Position numbers and translations under genes: made by a program. From Oceanobacillus sp. J11TS1 (GTDB lineage: Bacteria > Bacillota > Bacilli > Bacillales > Amphibacillaceae): a DNA stretch of 64,000 nucleotides. The notes beneath the pieces are model-generated. The model worked only from the letters and a program-made list of their open reading frames with translations, was not told the DNA's origin and made no database searches. Below are positions 1 to 8,766 of this stretch, piece by piece (the stretch's first letter is position 1; every line of letters begins with the position of its first letter). The stretch is taken from NCBI RefSeq assembly GCF_018333215.1, contig NZ_BORO01000004.1, positions 1 through 64,000 on the forward strand, in the 5' to 3' direction.

Positions 1-31
1 TAAAGGTATTTTGATTTATACTTTGAGACAT
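1..31 (-). CDS. Start of a truncated reading frame, product unknown
   Basis: An ATG at position 31 on the minus strand opens a frame (MSQSINQNTF...) that runs off the window edge. A good ribosome binding site (AAAGGAG) lies 8-9 bases upstream. In related genomes bshC or mraZ follows in this direction, but ten residues are too few to identify it. An 8-bp inverted repeat brackets the leader (see the regulatory entry). Confidence 0.5.
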   Translation of the reverse strand, partial: MSQSINQNTF

Positions 32-81
32 GGTAGGGTCTCCTTTCTTGATTTTTTGTCCAATTTCGAGGGTACCCTACC
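29..81 (-). promoter_or_regulatory. Leader hairpin abutting a start codon
   Basis: Positions 32-39 (GGTAGGGT) and 74-81 (ACCCTACC) are perfectly complementary. In the minus-strand mRNA the 3' arm of this 8-bp stem ends directly before the ATG, and the AAGGAG ribosome binding site sits at the base of the roughly 34-nt loop. The pairing is seen directly. A role in controlling translation is inference. Confidence 0.4.
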
Positions 82-149
82 TCTTTTTTTATCTCAACTA
101 TTTTACACAAACTATTTTACGTCATCTTCAGGAATTCAAGAATAATTTT

Positions 150-530
150 TTAAGACGAAACTTCTATAATAATATAAACAAAACTTAAGATAATATAAGC
201 GGATGAAAATAGTAAAAATGCACTCCTGCAGACTAATTTAATCGCTTTTAATACATCAATTTCCGTTTGTTTTCGATATTGTTGAATTAAAATCCCTGCT
301 AAGCTAATTAATAACAGCAAGACAATCCATCCAAAAAAGCTGCGGCCAAATAGAAGCTGCAATAAGATCCCTACACCTAAAATAAAAAATATGGCTGACC
401 ATTGAACAGCATTATGTACTGCTTTCCATGTATGTTTTTTACTCAGCTTCGTTATCCAGTATGCTAAAAAAGTAATGATAAATGGAAAAGCAATAAAAAC
501 AGATAATGTATAGTAAATCGTATCTCTCAT
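150..530 (-). CDS. Small integral membrane protein, DUF3397-like
   Basis: A 126-residue protein with about four hydrophobic segments and little else, resembling the DUF3397 proteins found between panE/ylbP-type genes and bshC/mraZ in bacilli. An upstream in-frame ATG exists at 563. The start at 530 (MRDTIYYT) is preferred because AGGGGG lies 6 bases before it. Function is unknown. The family assignment rests on size, topology and neighbourhood. Confidence 0.7.
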   Translation of the reverse strand: MRDTIYYTLSVFIAFPFIITFLAYWITKLSKKHTWKAVHNAVQWSAIFFILGVGILLQLLFGRSFFGWIVLLLLISLAGILIQQYRKQTEIDVLKAIKLVCRSAFLLFSSAYIILSFVYIIIEVSS

Positions 531-725
531 TCTTTTCCCCCTGAAAACAAATATTTCGCTCAAGTAAACTAAACGATGTGATTCATTTTAGCTGATTTAG
601 TACGGAAAGAACAGAAATAATTTTAAATTTGTCTCCTATGTATTATAATTTAGACAGAGAAAGAAATCTACATTGGTTTTAACTGTCTGTCCAGAAAATT
701 TCCAACAAATTCAGGAGGGGTTAAC

Positions 726-1208
726 ATGGAAAATATAAAGATAGAGAATTTATTAATTAATTTTAAAACTCTAGAAAATTTTAAGCGCTTTCGCGAGTAT
801 GGGAATCAAGAATTGACCATGATGGAAGATTTACAGAATAAGATTATTGAGAATAATAGCAAGTCTCCTTTTTACGGAATCTATATTGGTGATAGCTTAA
901 TAGCCAGGATGAGTCTTTATGAAGTGAGCAGGAAATACGATTTTTACTTCGAGCCGGCCCAAGATTATTTAACTTTATGGAAGCTTGAGGTGCTGCCCAA
1001 TTATCAAGGTAAAGGCTATGGAAAAGCACTTGTCGATTTTGCAAAAAGTTTTCAGCTCCCTATTAAAACAAGTCCGAGAATTAATTCACATGGATTTTGG
1101 GAAAAGATGGGCTTTATTAAGCCACATTACGAAATGGAACGTGATTTAGGAGAGAACCCGCTGCTCTGGTTACCTGAAGGCGTTAAAGAAAAAGACACGA
1201 AGCAATAA
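726..1208 (+). CDS. ylbP: GNAT-family N-acetyltransferase YlbP
   Basis: A 160-residue GNAT acetyltransferase. The acetyl-CoA pyrophosphate loop QGKGYGKAL is at about residues 94-102, preceded by the usual beta-4 strand LWKLEVLPNYQ. The acceptor substrate is not known. It is preceded by AGGAGGGG. It lies next to the RsfA-like regulator and rpmF, as ylbP does in B. subtilis (ylbN-rpmF-ylbO-ylbP), which supports the name. A -10-like TATAAT at 644-649 could drive it, but no good -35 was seen. Confidence 0.85.
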   Translation: MENIKIENLLINFKTLENFKRFREYGNQELTMMEDLQNKIIENNSKSPFYGIYIGDSLIARMSLYEVSRKYDFYFEPAQDYLTLWKLEVLPNYQGKGYGKALVDFAKSFQLPIKTSPRINSHGFWEKMGFIKPHYEMERDLGENPLLWLPEGVKEKDTKQ

Positions 1209-1320
1209 GCTTCCTGTCTTTTTTACTACGTAAGAAAGCAACTATTTTCCTTCAGAAAAGTGATTTTCGGATATCAATTGCTATATAGTGCAAATACCCA
1301 TTGTTTGCATAAAAATATCC

Positions 1321-1417
1321 CTATAAGAGGTTGTTCCAAAAGTCCGGTACGGGGAGCTACGCCGCCTCGAACTTCTTGGTCCTTTTTACCCTCCTTTTTT
1401 CAACACGCACTATAAGT
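1321..1417 (-). repeat. Repeat family 1, short internally deleted copy
   Basis: About 97 bp carrying both ends of the repeat described at 20644-20938: TATAAGAGGTTGTTCcAAAAG with GTCCGG on the left, and CCTCCTTTTTTCAACACGCACTATAAG on the right. Nearly all of the core seen in the two long copies is missing, and a GCCGCCTCGAACTTCTTGG block is kept. It sits between ylbP and the convergent RsfA-like gene. No coding potential. Confidence 0.8.
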
Positions 1418-1444
1418 GCATAATCCTTTATACGTTCCTTCCTT

Positions 1445-1906
1445 TTACGGGATTGAAATAGACTTCATGAGATGATTCACTCTTCCCCATAATTGTTCGT
1501 ACGTTTCTATTCGCTTTTTTAATTCTCTATTTTCCTGTAAGACTTTTTCTAATTCTTCTCGCTTTACAAAATCCGCTTGCTGGGGCATATCTGTCCGCAT
1601 TTTTTCTAATAACTGAATAGCAGCATCGATAGAGTGAATGGATGAAGCTTCTATCGTTGGATATGCAATTTGCTGCTTTAGTCCAGCTTTCCTCTTTTCT
1701 TTTGCAGCTTGGACTTGACTCTGACATTGTTTTCTTATTTTTGCATTCCAGCGGAATCCACATGCTGCTGATGTTCTAGAAAGTTTTGCGGCCACTTCTT
1801 TAAATGCCTCTAATTGCGTTCTTCCTTCTTGGATACACTGTAAAACCGTATCTGCTAATAATTTGTCTTCTTCCTCCGTCCAAGCATCCTGTCTTGTATC
1901 GTTCAT
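1445..1906 (-). CDS. ylbO: RsfA-family SANT/Myb-like transcription factor (YlbO-like)
   Basis: A 153-residue protein. The N-terminal 60 residues ([14 protein letters not shown]...) form a SANT/Myb-like helix-turn-helix domain of the RsfA family, followed by a basic linker and a C-terminal coiled coil ([20 protein letters not shown]). RsfA-type proteins modulate forespore sigma-F dependent transcription. YlbO is a paralogue described as acting in the mother cell. The start at 1906 is chosen over an upstream one because AGGAGG lies 6-7 bases before it. Confidence 0.85.
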   Translation of the reverse strand: MNDTRQDAWTEEEDKLLADTVLQCIQEGRTQLEAFKEVAAKLSRTSAACGFRWNAKIRKQCQSQVQAAKEKRKAGLKQQIAYPTIEASSIHSIDAAIQLLEKMRTDMPQQADFVKREELEKVLQENRELKKRIETYEQLWGRVNHLMKSISIP

Positions 1907-2070
1907 AACATACCTCCTAATAGGGTTTGCTATCAATGTATGCAAAAACTAGGTATACTAGAATCGTTTTATATTAAAATTATCCAATAAATTAGGGAAA
2001 GTTTTTCAGGTAAAAATCAATTATCCAAACTTGCACCATCCCTCTATTGCAGTCACTTTTTTCACCATGA

Positions 2071-2106
2071 AAAAAACAGATCACGTGGATGTGATCTGTT
2101 TTTATT
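2071..2106 (-). terminator. Rho-independent terminator after rpmF
   Basis: Stem AACAGATCAC / GTGATCTGTT with a 6-nt loop. Minus-strand reading gives a run of U after the stem. It lies just beyond the rpmF stop codon. Confidence 0.8.
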
Positions 2107-2114
2107 AGTCGGTA

Positions 2115-2288
2115 TTAGTTACTAACAACTTCTTTTCCGTCATAATGTCCACAAGATTTGCAAACATGATGAGGTTTTGTTAATTCACCACAGTTAGAGC
2201 ATTCTACCATACCAGGTACGTTCAATTTTTTATGCGTACGGCGTTGGTTCTTTACTTTTTTGGAAGTTCTTCTTTTAGGTACTGCCAT
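2115..2288 (-). CDS. rpmF: 50S ribosomal protein L32
   Basis: A 57-residue basic protein beginning [19 protein letters not shown], the conserved L32 start. It has two CxxC pairs (C30/C33 and C43/C46) that form a zinc ribbon, so this is the zinc-containing form of L32. The gene is too short for length-filtered ORF calling. It follows ylbN by 46 bases and shares its promoter, the common Firmicute ylbN-rpmF arrangement. Confidence 0.97.
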   Translation of the reverse strand: MAVPKRRTSKKVKNQRRTHKKLNVPGMVECSNCGELTKPHHVCKSCGHYDGKEVVSN

Positions 2289-2334
2289 GACTTACACCTC
2301 CTTCAAAAATGAAAGTAAAACTTGAATCAGATTC

Positions 2335-2865
2335 TTATTTTTCTTTCTGGTTATTTTTAAGGAGAGATTCCAATTTCTGTAATCTTGGATCAATGGACTT
2401 CTCTTCCTTAGTTTCAGATACAAATTCCCAGCCCTTTCCGCTAGAAGGAGCTGCTTCATCCGAATCAGCGTTATCAGCAAAAACGCGGAACGGAATTTCC
2501 AGTAATATATTTTCCTTGATATATGGTGTTAAGTCAAGAACTTCTCCCTGAATTGGATGAATTTCTTGTTCCTCTTCTTCTTTTCCGTAATAAGTAGATG
2601 TAGAAAAAACTTCACTTGCATCTATTTCAAACGGGTAAGGAACATCCACCAATGTACGGGCGCATGGGAGTGTCATTTCTCCTTTTATATGAAAGTTCAC
2701 GTAGAACTCATCACCATGTATAATTACTTGCCCTGTTACATGCACTGGAGTAATTTTACGAATATCATTCTTCATCGTTTCCAGCTCTGTCACATCTACT
2801 TGGCTATCAAAGAAATACGGCTCATCCACGGAACCTTTTCTAATCTGATTAATAGTCAATTTCAT
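2335..2865 (-). CDS. ylbN: YceD/DUF177 family protein YlbN
   Basis: A 176-residue DUF177 protein. Members lie upstream of rpmF across bacteria and are linked to 23S rRNA accumulation in plants and E. coli. The exact role in bacilli is not settled. It has an acidic C-terminal half and a conserved cysteine in the LPCARTLVDV motif (about residue 68). The ATG at 2865 is chosen because AGAGGTG is 7 bases upstream. A GTG at 2874 overlaps that site. Confidence 0.9.
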   Translation of the reverse strand: MKLTINQIRKGSVDEPYFFDSQVDVTELETMKNDIRKITPVHVTGQVIIHGDEFYVNFHIKGEMTLPCARTLVDVPYPFEIDASEVFSTSTYYGKEEEEQEIHPIQGEVLDLTPYIKENILLEIPFRVFADNADSDEAAPSSGKGWEFVSETKEEKSIDPRLQKLESLLKNNQKEK

Positions 2866-2892
2866 TATAATCACCTCTAGGCAACAAGATAA

Positions 2893-2921
2893 ATGATAAA
2901 AGAAAATGCTACGTTTGTCAA
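2893..2921 (-). promoter_or_regulatory. SigmaA-type promoter for ylbN-rpmF
   Basis: On the minus strand: TTGACA (perfect -35), a 17-nt spacer, then TATCAT (-10), about 30 bases before the ylbN start. This is one of the best vegetative promoter matches in the window, as expected for a ribosomal protein gene. Confidence 0.8.
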
Positions 2922-3054
2922 TATATTTTCTTTACAGAAGTAGTATTCCCTAATACCAAAAGTACAAAACGCTAGTTAATATCATTCTACCGGTACTTAA
3001 ACCTTTTGTCATTCTCATTCTCTCACAGTGGTTAAACTTCCTTTTAGGATATCC

Positions 3055-3063
3055 TGATATAAT
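3055..3063 (+). promoter_or_regulatory. Extended -10 promoter for tmcAL
   Basis: TGATATAAT is a TGN-TATAAT extended -10 element, 77 bases upstream of the tmcAL start. No strong -35 is visible, which is usual for extended -10 promoters. Confidence 0.55.
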
Positions 3064-3139
3064 ACAAATATGATGAAAAACTACGCACACCAAACGAATG
3101 TGTTAAAATTAGTTTACTTGAAAAAATAGAGGTGAGTGT

Positions 3140-4342
3140 ATGAAAACATGTGGTTTAATTGTGGAGTATAACCCTTTTCACTATGGTCATCAATATCATT
3201 TGCAACAATCAAAGAAAAAAACAGGTGCTGATTGTGTAGTTGCTGTTATGAGCGGGAATTTTTTGCAGCGTGGCGAGCCAGCTATAACCGATAAATTTAG
3301 CAGAGCAAAAGCAGCTATTCTCGGCGGCGTGGATTTAGTCCTTGAATTACCATATGTCTATGCTGTTCAACACAGTGATTATTTTGCAAGAGGAGCTATC
3401 GATGTACTCTATCATGCCGGGGTGGATTCTGTCTGTTTTGGAAGTGAATCTGGCGACATTGATTCATTTATTAATGCCTATCATCTGCACAAGCAACATG
3501 AGGATCAATACCAATCCCATATAAAAACATTTTTAAATAAAGGCTACGCATATCCTGACGCAGCGACAAGAGCTTATCAAACTGTTTTTAATACTTCTGA
3601 TACACTTGACTTATCAAAACCAAATAATATTCTAGGTTTAAGTTATATTCGCGCAATCAAAGATTCAAATTATTCTATTGAACCATTTACCATTCAGCGT
3701 ATCTACAATAATTATCACGATACAGAAATTACGGGAAACATCGCCAGTGCGACCAGTATACGCAAAGAAATATTTAAAAGTCCTTCTACAACGGAACGAG
3801 CTTCGGAAACCATGCCAGCAACGACGTTTGATATTTTAACTAACTATAAACACCAAACAGGTTATTGGCATGAATGGGAATTATATTTCCCTTTTTTAAA
3901 GTATCGGGTTCAGACGATGTCTTTAACGGAATTACAGCAAATAGAAGGTGTTGCAGAAGGTCTCGAACATCGAATTATGCGTACGGCTCAAGATGCTTGC
4001 TCATTTCAGGAGTGGATGACTGCTTTAAAAACAAAACGTTACACGTGGACAAGGCTACAGCGTATATTTGTTCATATATTAACAAATACAAAAAAAACAG
4101 AAAACATACTTGCCCATGATTTAGGTTATATACGCGTTCTCGCTATGAACAAGATAGGTCAATCATTTTTAAATCAGCAGAAAAAGAAAACAGCACTTCC
4201 ATTTATTACAAAAATCAATCAAATACAGCATCCCTTTTTACAAATAGAGGAACGAGCAGCTAAAGCATACTACAGTGCTCTATCCGGAAGTAAACCACGT
4301 GAATTCTTTTTACAGGAGATTAAAAATCCAGTTATTGTTTAG
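3140..4342 (+). CDS. tmcAL: tRNA(Met) cytidine acetate ligase TmcAL (YlbM)
   Basis: A 400-residue nucleotidyltransferase-like enzyme that uses acetate and ATP to make N4-acetylcytidine at the wobble position of elongator tRNA-Met. The nucleotide-binding HxGH motif is at residues 14-17 (NPFHYGHQYHL), with the GLIVEYNPFH start and the ATSIRKEIF motif near residue 204 typical of the family. Length is normal. It is divergent from ylbN and convergent with ylbL, separated by a shared terminator. Confidence 0.93.
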   Translation: MKTCGLIVEYNPFHYGHQYHLQQSKKKTGADCVVAVMSGNFLQRGEPAITDKFSRAKAAILGGVDLVLELPYVYAVQHSDYFARGAIDVLYHAGVDSVCFGSESGDIDSFINAYHLHKQHEDQYQSHIKTFLNKGYAYPDAATRAYQTVFNTSDTLDLSKPNNILGLSYIRAIKDSNYSIEPFTIQRIYNNYHDTEITGNIASATSIRKEIFKSPSTTERASETMPATTFDILTNYKHQTGYWHEWELYFPFLKYRVQTMSLTELQQIEGVAEGLEHRIMRTAQDACSFQEWMTALKTKRYTWTRLQRIFVHILTNTKKTENILAHDLGYIRVLAMNKIGQSFLNQQKKKTALPFITKINQIQHPFLQIEERAAKAYYSALSGSKPREFFLQEIKNPVIV

Positions 4343-4372
4343 AACAATAGTTAATTACCCCCAAAGCTAATG

Positions 4373-4417
4373 AAAAAAGGATTTTCGCGCCCTTACACGG
4401 TACGAAAATCCTTTTTT
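4373..4417. terminator. Bidirectional terminator between tmcAL and ylbL
   Basis: A perfect 15-bp stem, AAAAAAGGATTTTCG with CGAAAATCCTTTTTT, flanked by A and T runs. It can stop transcripts from both sides. Confidence 0.9.
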
Positions 4418-4423
4418 ATACTA

Positions 4424-5446
4424 CTAATTAGCAACACTTTCTAAGTACTCTACTGCGTCTTCAAAGGTATCTACTGGAACAATCTTCATATCTGTTCCTA
4501 TCCTTTCCGCTGTTTCAAGTGCTACTTGGTAATTAGAGCCTTCTCGCCCATCTTCATTCGGAGCAAAGAAAATATCTACACCTTCTTTATCAGAGGCAAC
4601 GACTTTCTTATCAATCCCACCAATTCGATGGACATTTCCATCATAATCAATTTCACCAGTGCCACCTATTTGTTTCCCGCCAGTTAAATCTTCTTTCGTT
4701 AACTGATCAAAGATTTCTAATGAAAACATAAGACCCGCACTTGGTCCACCAATACCGCCACTGGAAAATTTAATTTCAGGGTCCACTGTTACTTCCCGAT
4801 CTGTCACAAGGTTAATACCAATACCTACACGGTCACTTTGATCATCTAATCGTTCTAGCTCTATATCTACGGTATGTTCTTCGTCATCTCTTTCATAAGT
4901 AATTGTTACGGTGTCACCAGCTTCATTGCCATCAATATATTCGATTAAGTCTTGAGACTCTTTTACTTTCGCATCATCAATACCAATGATTCGATCGCCG
5001 CTTTCTAATTTTCCATCAGCCGGTAAGCCATCTACCGTAGCAACAACATAAACACCCCGATAATTAATGTTTATATCCTTACCTGCACTTTCATAAGCAA
5101 CAACTGTCGCAGCTTCTTGAGAACTTTCCATTACCTGAAGCTGCGCAGCCATATAGTCTTCTTGAGACATTCCTTCAGGGAAAACCTGATCTATTGGCAG
5201 AATTTCCTGGTGAGGTAACAACAAGGCAGCAGCATATAAAATGGGTGTTGCCTGCATACCGCTAACGGTTACTAAATGCATATCCCCTTCACTTGAATAG
5301 CCATTCTCTACCTCTACAATCGGATCCAGTGCATCAGCTCCCCCAGGTTTTTGTATATAGTACGGTAATTGGTACGCACCTAATAAGTAAACAATTAATA
5401 TCACCACTAAAATTCCAATAACCCTTTGTTTAGATAAACGCAACAC
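4424..5446 (-). CDS. ylbL: Membrane-anchored PDZ/Lon-type serine protease YlbL (SepM family)
   Basis: A 340-residue protein: one N-terminal membrane helix (about residues 8-26), a PDZ domain (about 120-185) and a C-terminal S16 Lon-like protease domain. The catalytic Ser is in GGPSAGL (about residue 236) and the catalytic Lys in GGIDKKVVAS (about residue 281). In B. subtilis, YlbL contributes to degrading the DNA-damage division inhibitor YneA. The streptococcal homologue SepM trims a competence pheromone. I prefer the GTG at 5446, 9 bases after AAGGAG, over the GTG at 5470, which has no ribosome binding site. Confidence 0.9.
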   Translation of the reverse strand: MLRLSKQRVIGILVVILIVYLLGAYQLPYYIQKPGGADALDPIVEVENGYSSEGDMHLVTVSGMQATPILYAAALLLPHQEILPIDQVFPEGMSQEDYMAAQLQVMESSQEAATVVAYESAGKDININYRGVYVVATVDGLPADGKLESGDRIIGIDDAKVKESQDLIEYIDGNEAGDTVTITYERDDEEHTVDIELERLDDQSDRVGIGINLVTDREVTVDPEIKFSSGGIGGPSAGLMFSLEIFDQLTKEDLTGGKQIGGTGEIDYDGNVHRIGGIDKKVVASDKEGVDIFFAPNEDGREGSNYQVALETAERIGTDMKIVPVDTFEDAVEYLESVAN

Positions 5447-5672
5447 TAGCCTATTCTCCTTCCTTACCACCCTACATAAATTTATATCTATGGCATATTT
5501 TCATAAGGTATGCGCGTATATTGTATAAATGCTTTCTTACAACGAAGAATACGCATCGGACAAGCTAGCATTATTCTACTACTTCCCATCATAATTGTAC
5601 AGAATAGATACTTCATTACAGAAAGAGCAAGCAACGGTTATTAAGCTTTCTTTCTATTAGGGGGACATCAGA

Positions 5673-6881
5673 TTGAAGCAAAAGCTAAAAACACTTGGCT
5701 ACGCTGGTATATCCATCTTTTTATGCCTTAGTTTAATACGATTTCCAGACCAAGCACTTGAAGCTGCTATCCGCGGATTAAATATGTGGTGGGAAGTTGT
5801 TTTCCCATCTTTGCTACCATTCTTTATTACTGCTGAGCTGTTATTAGCATTTGGGGTTGTTAAATTTTTAGGAGTCTTATTTGAGCCGATTATGCGGCCA
5901 TTATTTAATATTCCAGGCGCAGGGAGTTTCGGCTGGATTATGGGGATGGCAAGTGGTTATCCAACAGGGGCAAAAATAACAGCGAGACTCCGAGAGGAAA
6001 AACAACTGACCCAAATAGAGGCAGAAAGATTGGTATCCTTCACAAATAATTCGAGTCCGCTATTTATCTTTGGAGCAGTTTCCGCTGGTTTTTTTTACAA
6101 TATAAAACTAGGCTTATTGCTGGCCGTTTGCCATTATTCAGCAAATGCAGTAGTCGGCATTATCATGCGCTTTCATGGCACAAAACAAGAACAACTCTTA
6201 AAGAAGAAAAAAAGATACCCTTTCTCGCTAAAAAGAGCTTTTCGAGAGATGCACCGAGACCGGTTAAAAAATAGTCGGCCTTTTGGAGAAACCTTAGGCG
6301 ATGCTGTATTAAATTCTATTCAGACACTTGTCATGGTCGGTGGATTTATTATCCTGTTTTCCGTACTTATTAAGCTTCTTTTTTTAATGGATATAACACC
6401 ACTCATCGCATCTTTTATTGAACCCGCTCTTCCTATTTTGGAGTTGCCAAAGGAACTAGGGCTTCCATTTATCTCTGGATTATTTGAAATCACAGTTGGT
6501 TCAAACCTGATATCACAAGTAACAACCGATTCTTTATTGCAAAAAGCCATCTTAGTTAGTTTTATTCTTGGATTTAACGGCTTATCCATACAAGCACAGG
6601 TTGCCAGTATATTAGCAAAAACAGATATCCGATTCTATCCTTATTTCATGGCTCGACTCTTACATGGAACGATTGCAGTTATTTTAACTATTTTATTATA
6701 CAAGCCGCTTTATCTCGATCGAATAGTTATTAACTCAAATGAAATTCCTGCTGTAACAATACACAACTCTTCCATTTGGATGAGCATTTACTATTTATTA
6801 CGCGATATTGGTCCAGCAATGACAATAATAAGTTTAACAGCTGCAATCTTTATCATTATCTATAAAATTAAAAAAGAATAA
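5673..6881 (+). CDS. ylbJ: Sporulation integral membrane protein YlbJ
   Basis: A 402-residue polytopic membrane protein with about nine hydrophobic segments and the conserved GMASGYPTGAKI stretch of the nucleoside-recognition (Gate) domain family. The B. subtilis homologue is sigma-E dependent and needed for heat-resistant spores. The transported substrate is unknown. The start is TTG, 8 bases after GGGGG. It is convergent with coaD. ylbK, which lies nearby in B. subtilis, is absent here. Confidence 0.92.
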   Translation: MKQKLKTLGYAGISIFLCLSLIRFPDQALEAAIRGLNMWWEVVFPSLLPFFITAELLLAFGVVKFLGVLFEPIMRPLFNIPGAGSFGWIMGMASGYPTGAKITARLREEKQLTQIEAERLVSFTNNSSPLFIFGAVSAGFFYNIKLGLLLAVCHYSANAVVGIIMRFHGTKQEQLLKKKKRYPFSLKRAFREMHRDRLKNSRPFGETLGDAVLNSIQTLVMVGGFIILFSVLIKLLFLMDITPLIASFIEPALPILELPKELGLPFISGLFEITVGSNLISQVTTDSLLQKAILVSFILGFNGLSIQAQVASILAKTDIRFYPYFMARLLHGTIAVILTILLYKPLYLDRIVINSNEIPAVTIHNSSIWMSIYYLLRDIGPAMTIISLTAAIFIIIYKIKKE

Positions 6882-6882
6882 C

Positions 6883-6925
6883 AAAAAGAAAAGAGAGTTT
6901 TTAATCTAAATCTCTCTTTTTCTTT
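6883..6925. terminator. Bidirectional terminator between ylbJ and coaD
   Basis: Stem AAAGAAAAGAGAG / CTCTCTTTTTCTTT with a 14-nt loop, between two convergent genes. Confidence 0.8.
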
Positions 6926-6984
6926 GGTTATGAATATCGATCCATTAACGAATATGTAATAAAGCAACATGAAAGCGCATCTTT

Positions 6985-7467
<483 letters not shown>

Positions 7468-8037
7468 TCACGCTTCCTCACTTTCTTGGATTTGGTAAAT
7501 CGTTACTTCAACCAAGCCACCATAATCAGCTTGCTTGATAGCTTTCAAAGTCTTATACGTATCCGGTAATATATTCGACTTATCATGTTCACAGTATACC
7601 ATAGCGTCTTTTTTTAGCATTTGATTATCGAGGAGATAATCCAGCAATTTTAAATAATCCTTACTTTTATACGGCGGGTCCAATAATACTAAATCAAATT
7701 GTAATTCTCGTTTCGCAATGGCTTTTAAAGCACGGCTGGCGTCATTACGATATACTTCTGCCTGCTTTTCTAATTTCAAGGTCTTTAAATTATCTTTAAT
7801 CGTTTGAATTGCCTTCGGATGCTTATCCACAAAAATTACATTAGACATTTCTCTGCTCAATGCCTCTATTCCCAGTGAACCACTTCCTGCAAATAAATCT
7901 AATCCTGTTCCGCCAGAAAAGAAAGGCCCCATGACTTGAAAAACGGCTTCTTTCACTTTATCAGTCGTTGGTCTTGTAGATTCTCCAGGCACACTTTTTA
8001 ATGCTCTTCCTTTATGTATTCCTGCTATTACACGCAC
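7468..8037 (-). CDS. rsmD: 16S rRNA m2G966 methyltransferase RsmD (YlbH)
   Basis: A 189-residue class I SAM methyltransferase. Motif I is DLFAGSGSLGIEAL (residues 47-60) and the catalytic motif IV is DPPY (residues 120-123), preceded by FDLVLL. It methylates the exocyclic amine of guanine 966 (E. coli numbering) in 16S rRNA. It is the first gene of a pair with coaD. Confidence 0.95.
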   Translation of the reverse strand: MRVIAGIHKGRALKSVPGESTRPTTDKVKEAVFQVMGPFFSGGTGLDLFAGSGSLGIEALSREMSNVIFVDKHPKAIQTIKDNLKTLKLEKQAEVYRNDASRALKAIAKRELQFDLVLLDPPYKSKDYLKLLDYLLDNQMLKKDAMVYCEHDKSNILPDTYKTLKAIKQADYGGLVEVTIYQIQESEEA

Positions 8038-8151
8038 CCTTAAGTCACCTCAACTTCTTTTAACTCGTCAATAGTCTACCATGATTCCCGCTTTTAGCAA
8101 ATTATTTTATTTCATGATGTATATTATTTTCTACTTTGTCTATAATAACAT

Positions 8152-8297
8152 AATGATTCAGCTAAATTTGATTTAGTTGAAACGGAAGAAGGCTTATTCT
8201 TCCCCATAAGCACTTCATCCGGTTTCTCCTCTCCCTTTAGCCTTTTATTTTTAGATAAAAATAAAAGGACCTGCAGTGTTTTGACTGCAGGTTTTTT
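8152..8297 (+). ncRNA. Candidate small regulatory RNA
   Basis: A roughly 145-nt unit with the layout of an sRNA gene. It starts with a TATAAT box at 8141-8146 (weak -35 TGTATA, spacing 17). Hairpin CTAAAT/ATTTAG follows (8162-8176), then hairpin GGAAGAA/TTCTTCC (8184-8203). Next is an unpaired pyrimidine-rich segment TTTCTCCTCTCCCTTT (8223-8238), a perfect 12-bp AU stem (8241-8268) and an intrinsic terminator. There is no ORF with a ribosome binding site on this strand, and no plus-strand gene upstream that the terminator could serve. The TCTCC/CTCCC run resembles the C-rich seed regions of RoxS/RsaE- and FsrA-type sRNAs, but I recognise no known family. Confidence 0.55.
8269..8297 (+). terminator. 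Rho-independent terminator of the candidate sRNA
   Basis: A perfect 9-bp stem, ACCTGCAGT / ACTGCAGGT, with a 6-nt loop and six T residues. The T run lies only on the plus-strand side, so it terminates rightward transcription. Confidence 0.85.
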
Positions 8298-8417
8298 CTT
8301 TTTAGCGTGTATTTTAAAAAAGATAAAGAACTTCGAACTGAGGCAGTTCCCCGTAACGCACTATTTGAATATCCATTTTATCGAGAAAAAGCATAACTAC
8401 TGTTCTTATTACCTATG

Positions 8418-8460
8418 AAAAGAAGGCATCCGCTTAAGAACTTGGCGGGTGCCTTCTTTT
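8418..8460 (-). terminator. Terminator downstream of ylbG (bidirectional shape)
   Basis: Stem AAAAGAAGGCATCCGC / GCGGGTGCCTTCTTTT with one G-T pair and an 11-nt loop. It probably ends the ylbG transcript after it reads through the repeat at 8484-8729. Confidence 0.75.
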
Positions 8461-8483
8461 ACTGTGCTATTTAAATATGCTGA

Positions 8484-8729
8484 CTTATAAGAGGATGTTC
8501 AAAAAGTCCGGTAAAAATGACACTTCGGGAAAAGGAACTTCTACTAAAACCGCCCACGTCGTGTGGGCAACATAGAAGCCACCACCTCCTGTGGAAGTCC
8601 GGTACTCAAAGGCAGCGCCGCCTCGAACTTTCGACGCACAGGACGTGCTAGTGTCGGCGTTGCAACAGGACGTTGCGACCTTAGCCGACTTGGTCCTTTT
8701 TATCCTCCTTTTTGAACACATACTATAAA
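8484..8729 (-). repeat. Repeat family 1, long copy
   Basis: About 246 bp with the same ends as the copies at 1321 and 20644: left TTATAAGAGGATGTTCAAAAAG, right CTTTTTGAACACATACTATAA. The core includes a hairpin CGCCCACGTCGTGTGGGC and a CCACCTCCTGTGG block. This copy carries a private stretch (about 8630-8690, CGACGCACAGGACGTGC...) absent from the others. Translations through it show shared peptide strings with the 20.7-kb copy, which reflects the repeat and not a protein gene. Confidence 0.85.
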
Positions 8730-8766
8730 AGAAAATGCACATTTTCTTAACTGCAAAACCACACCT

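Larger units (their letters stand above)
8038..8766. other. Long intergenic region between rsmD and ylbG
   Basis: About 730 bases without a protein gene. From left to right it holds a candidate small RNA gene on the plus strand (8141-8297), about 120 bases with nothing recognised, a strong hairpin terminator (8418-8460) and a long copy of repeat family 1 (8484-8729). In B. subtilis, ylbG and ylbH (rsmD) are close neighbours, so this is extra DNA. Confidence 0.85.

Noticed and set aside
8320-8417. Possible extension of the candidate sRNA transcript beyond its terminator
   Set aside because: The intrinsic terminator at 8269-8297 is strong, and nothing structured follows except short GAACT inverted words.
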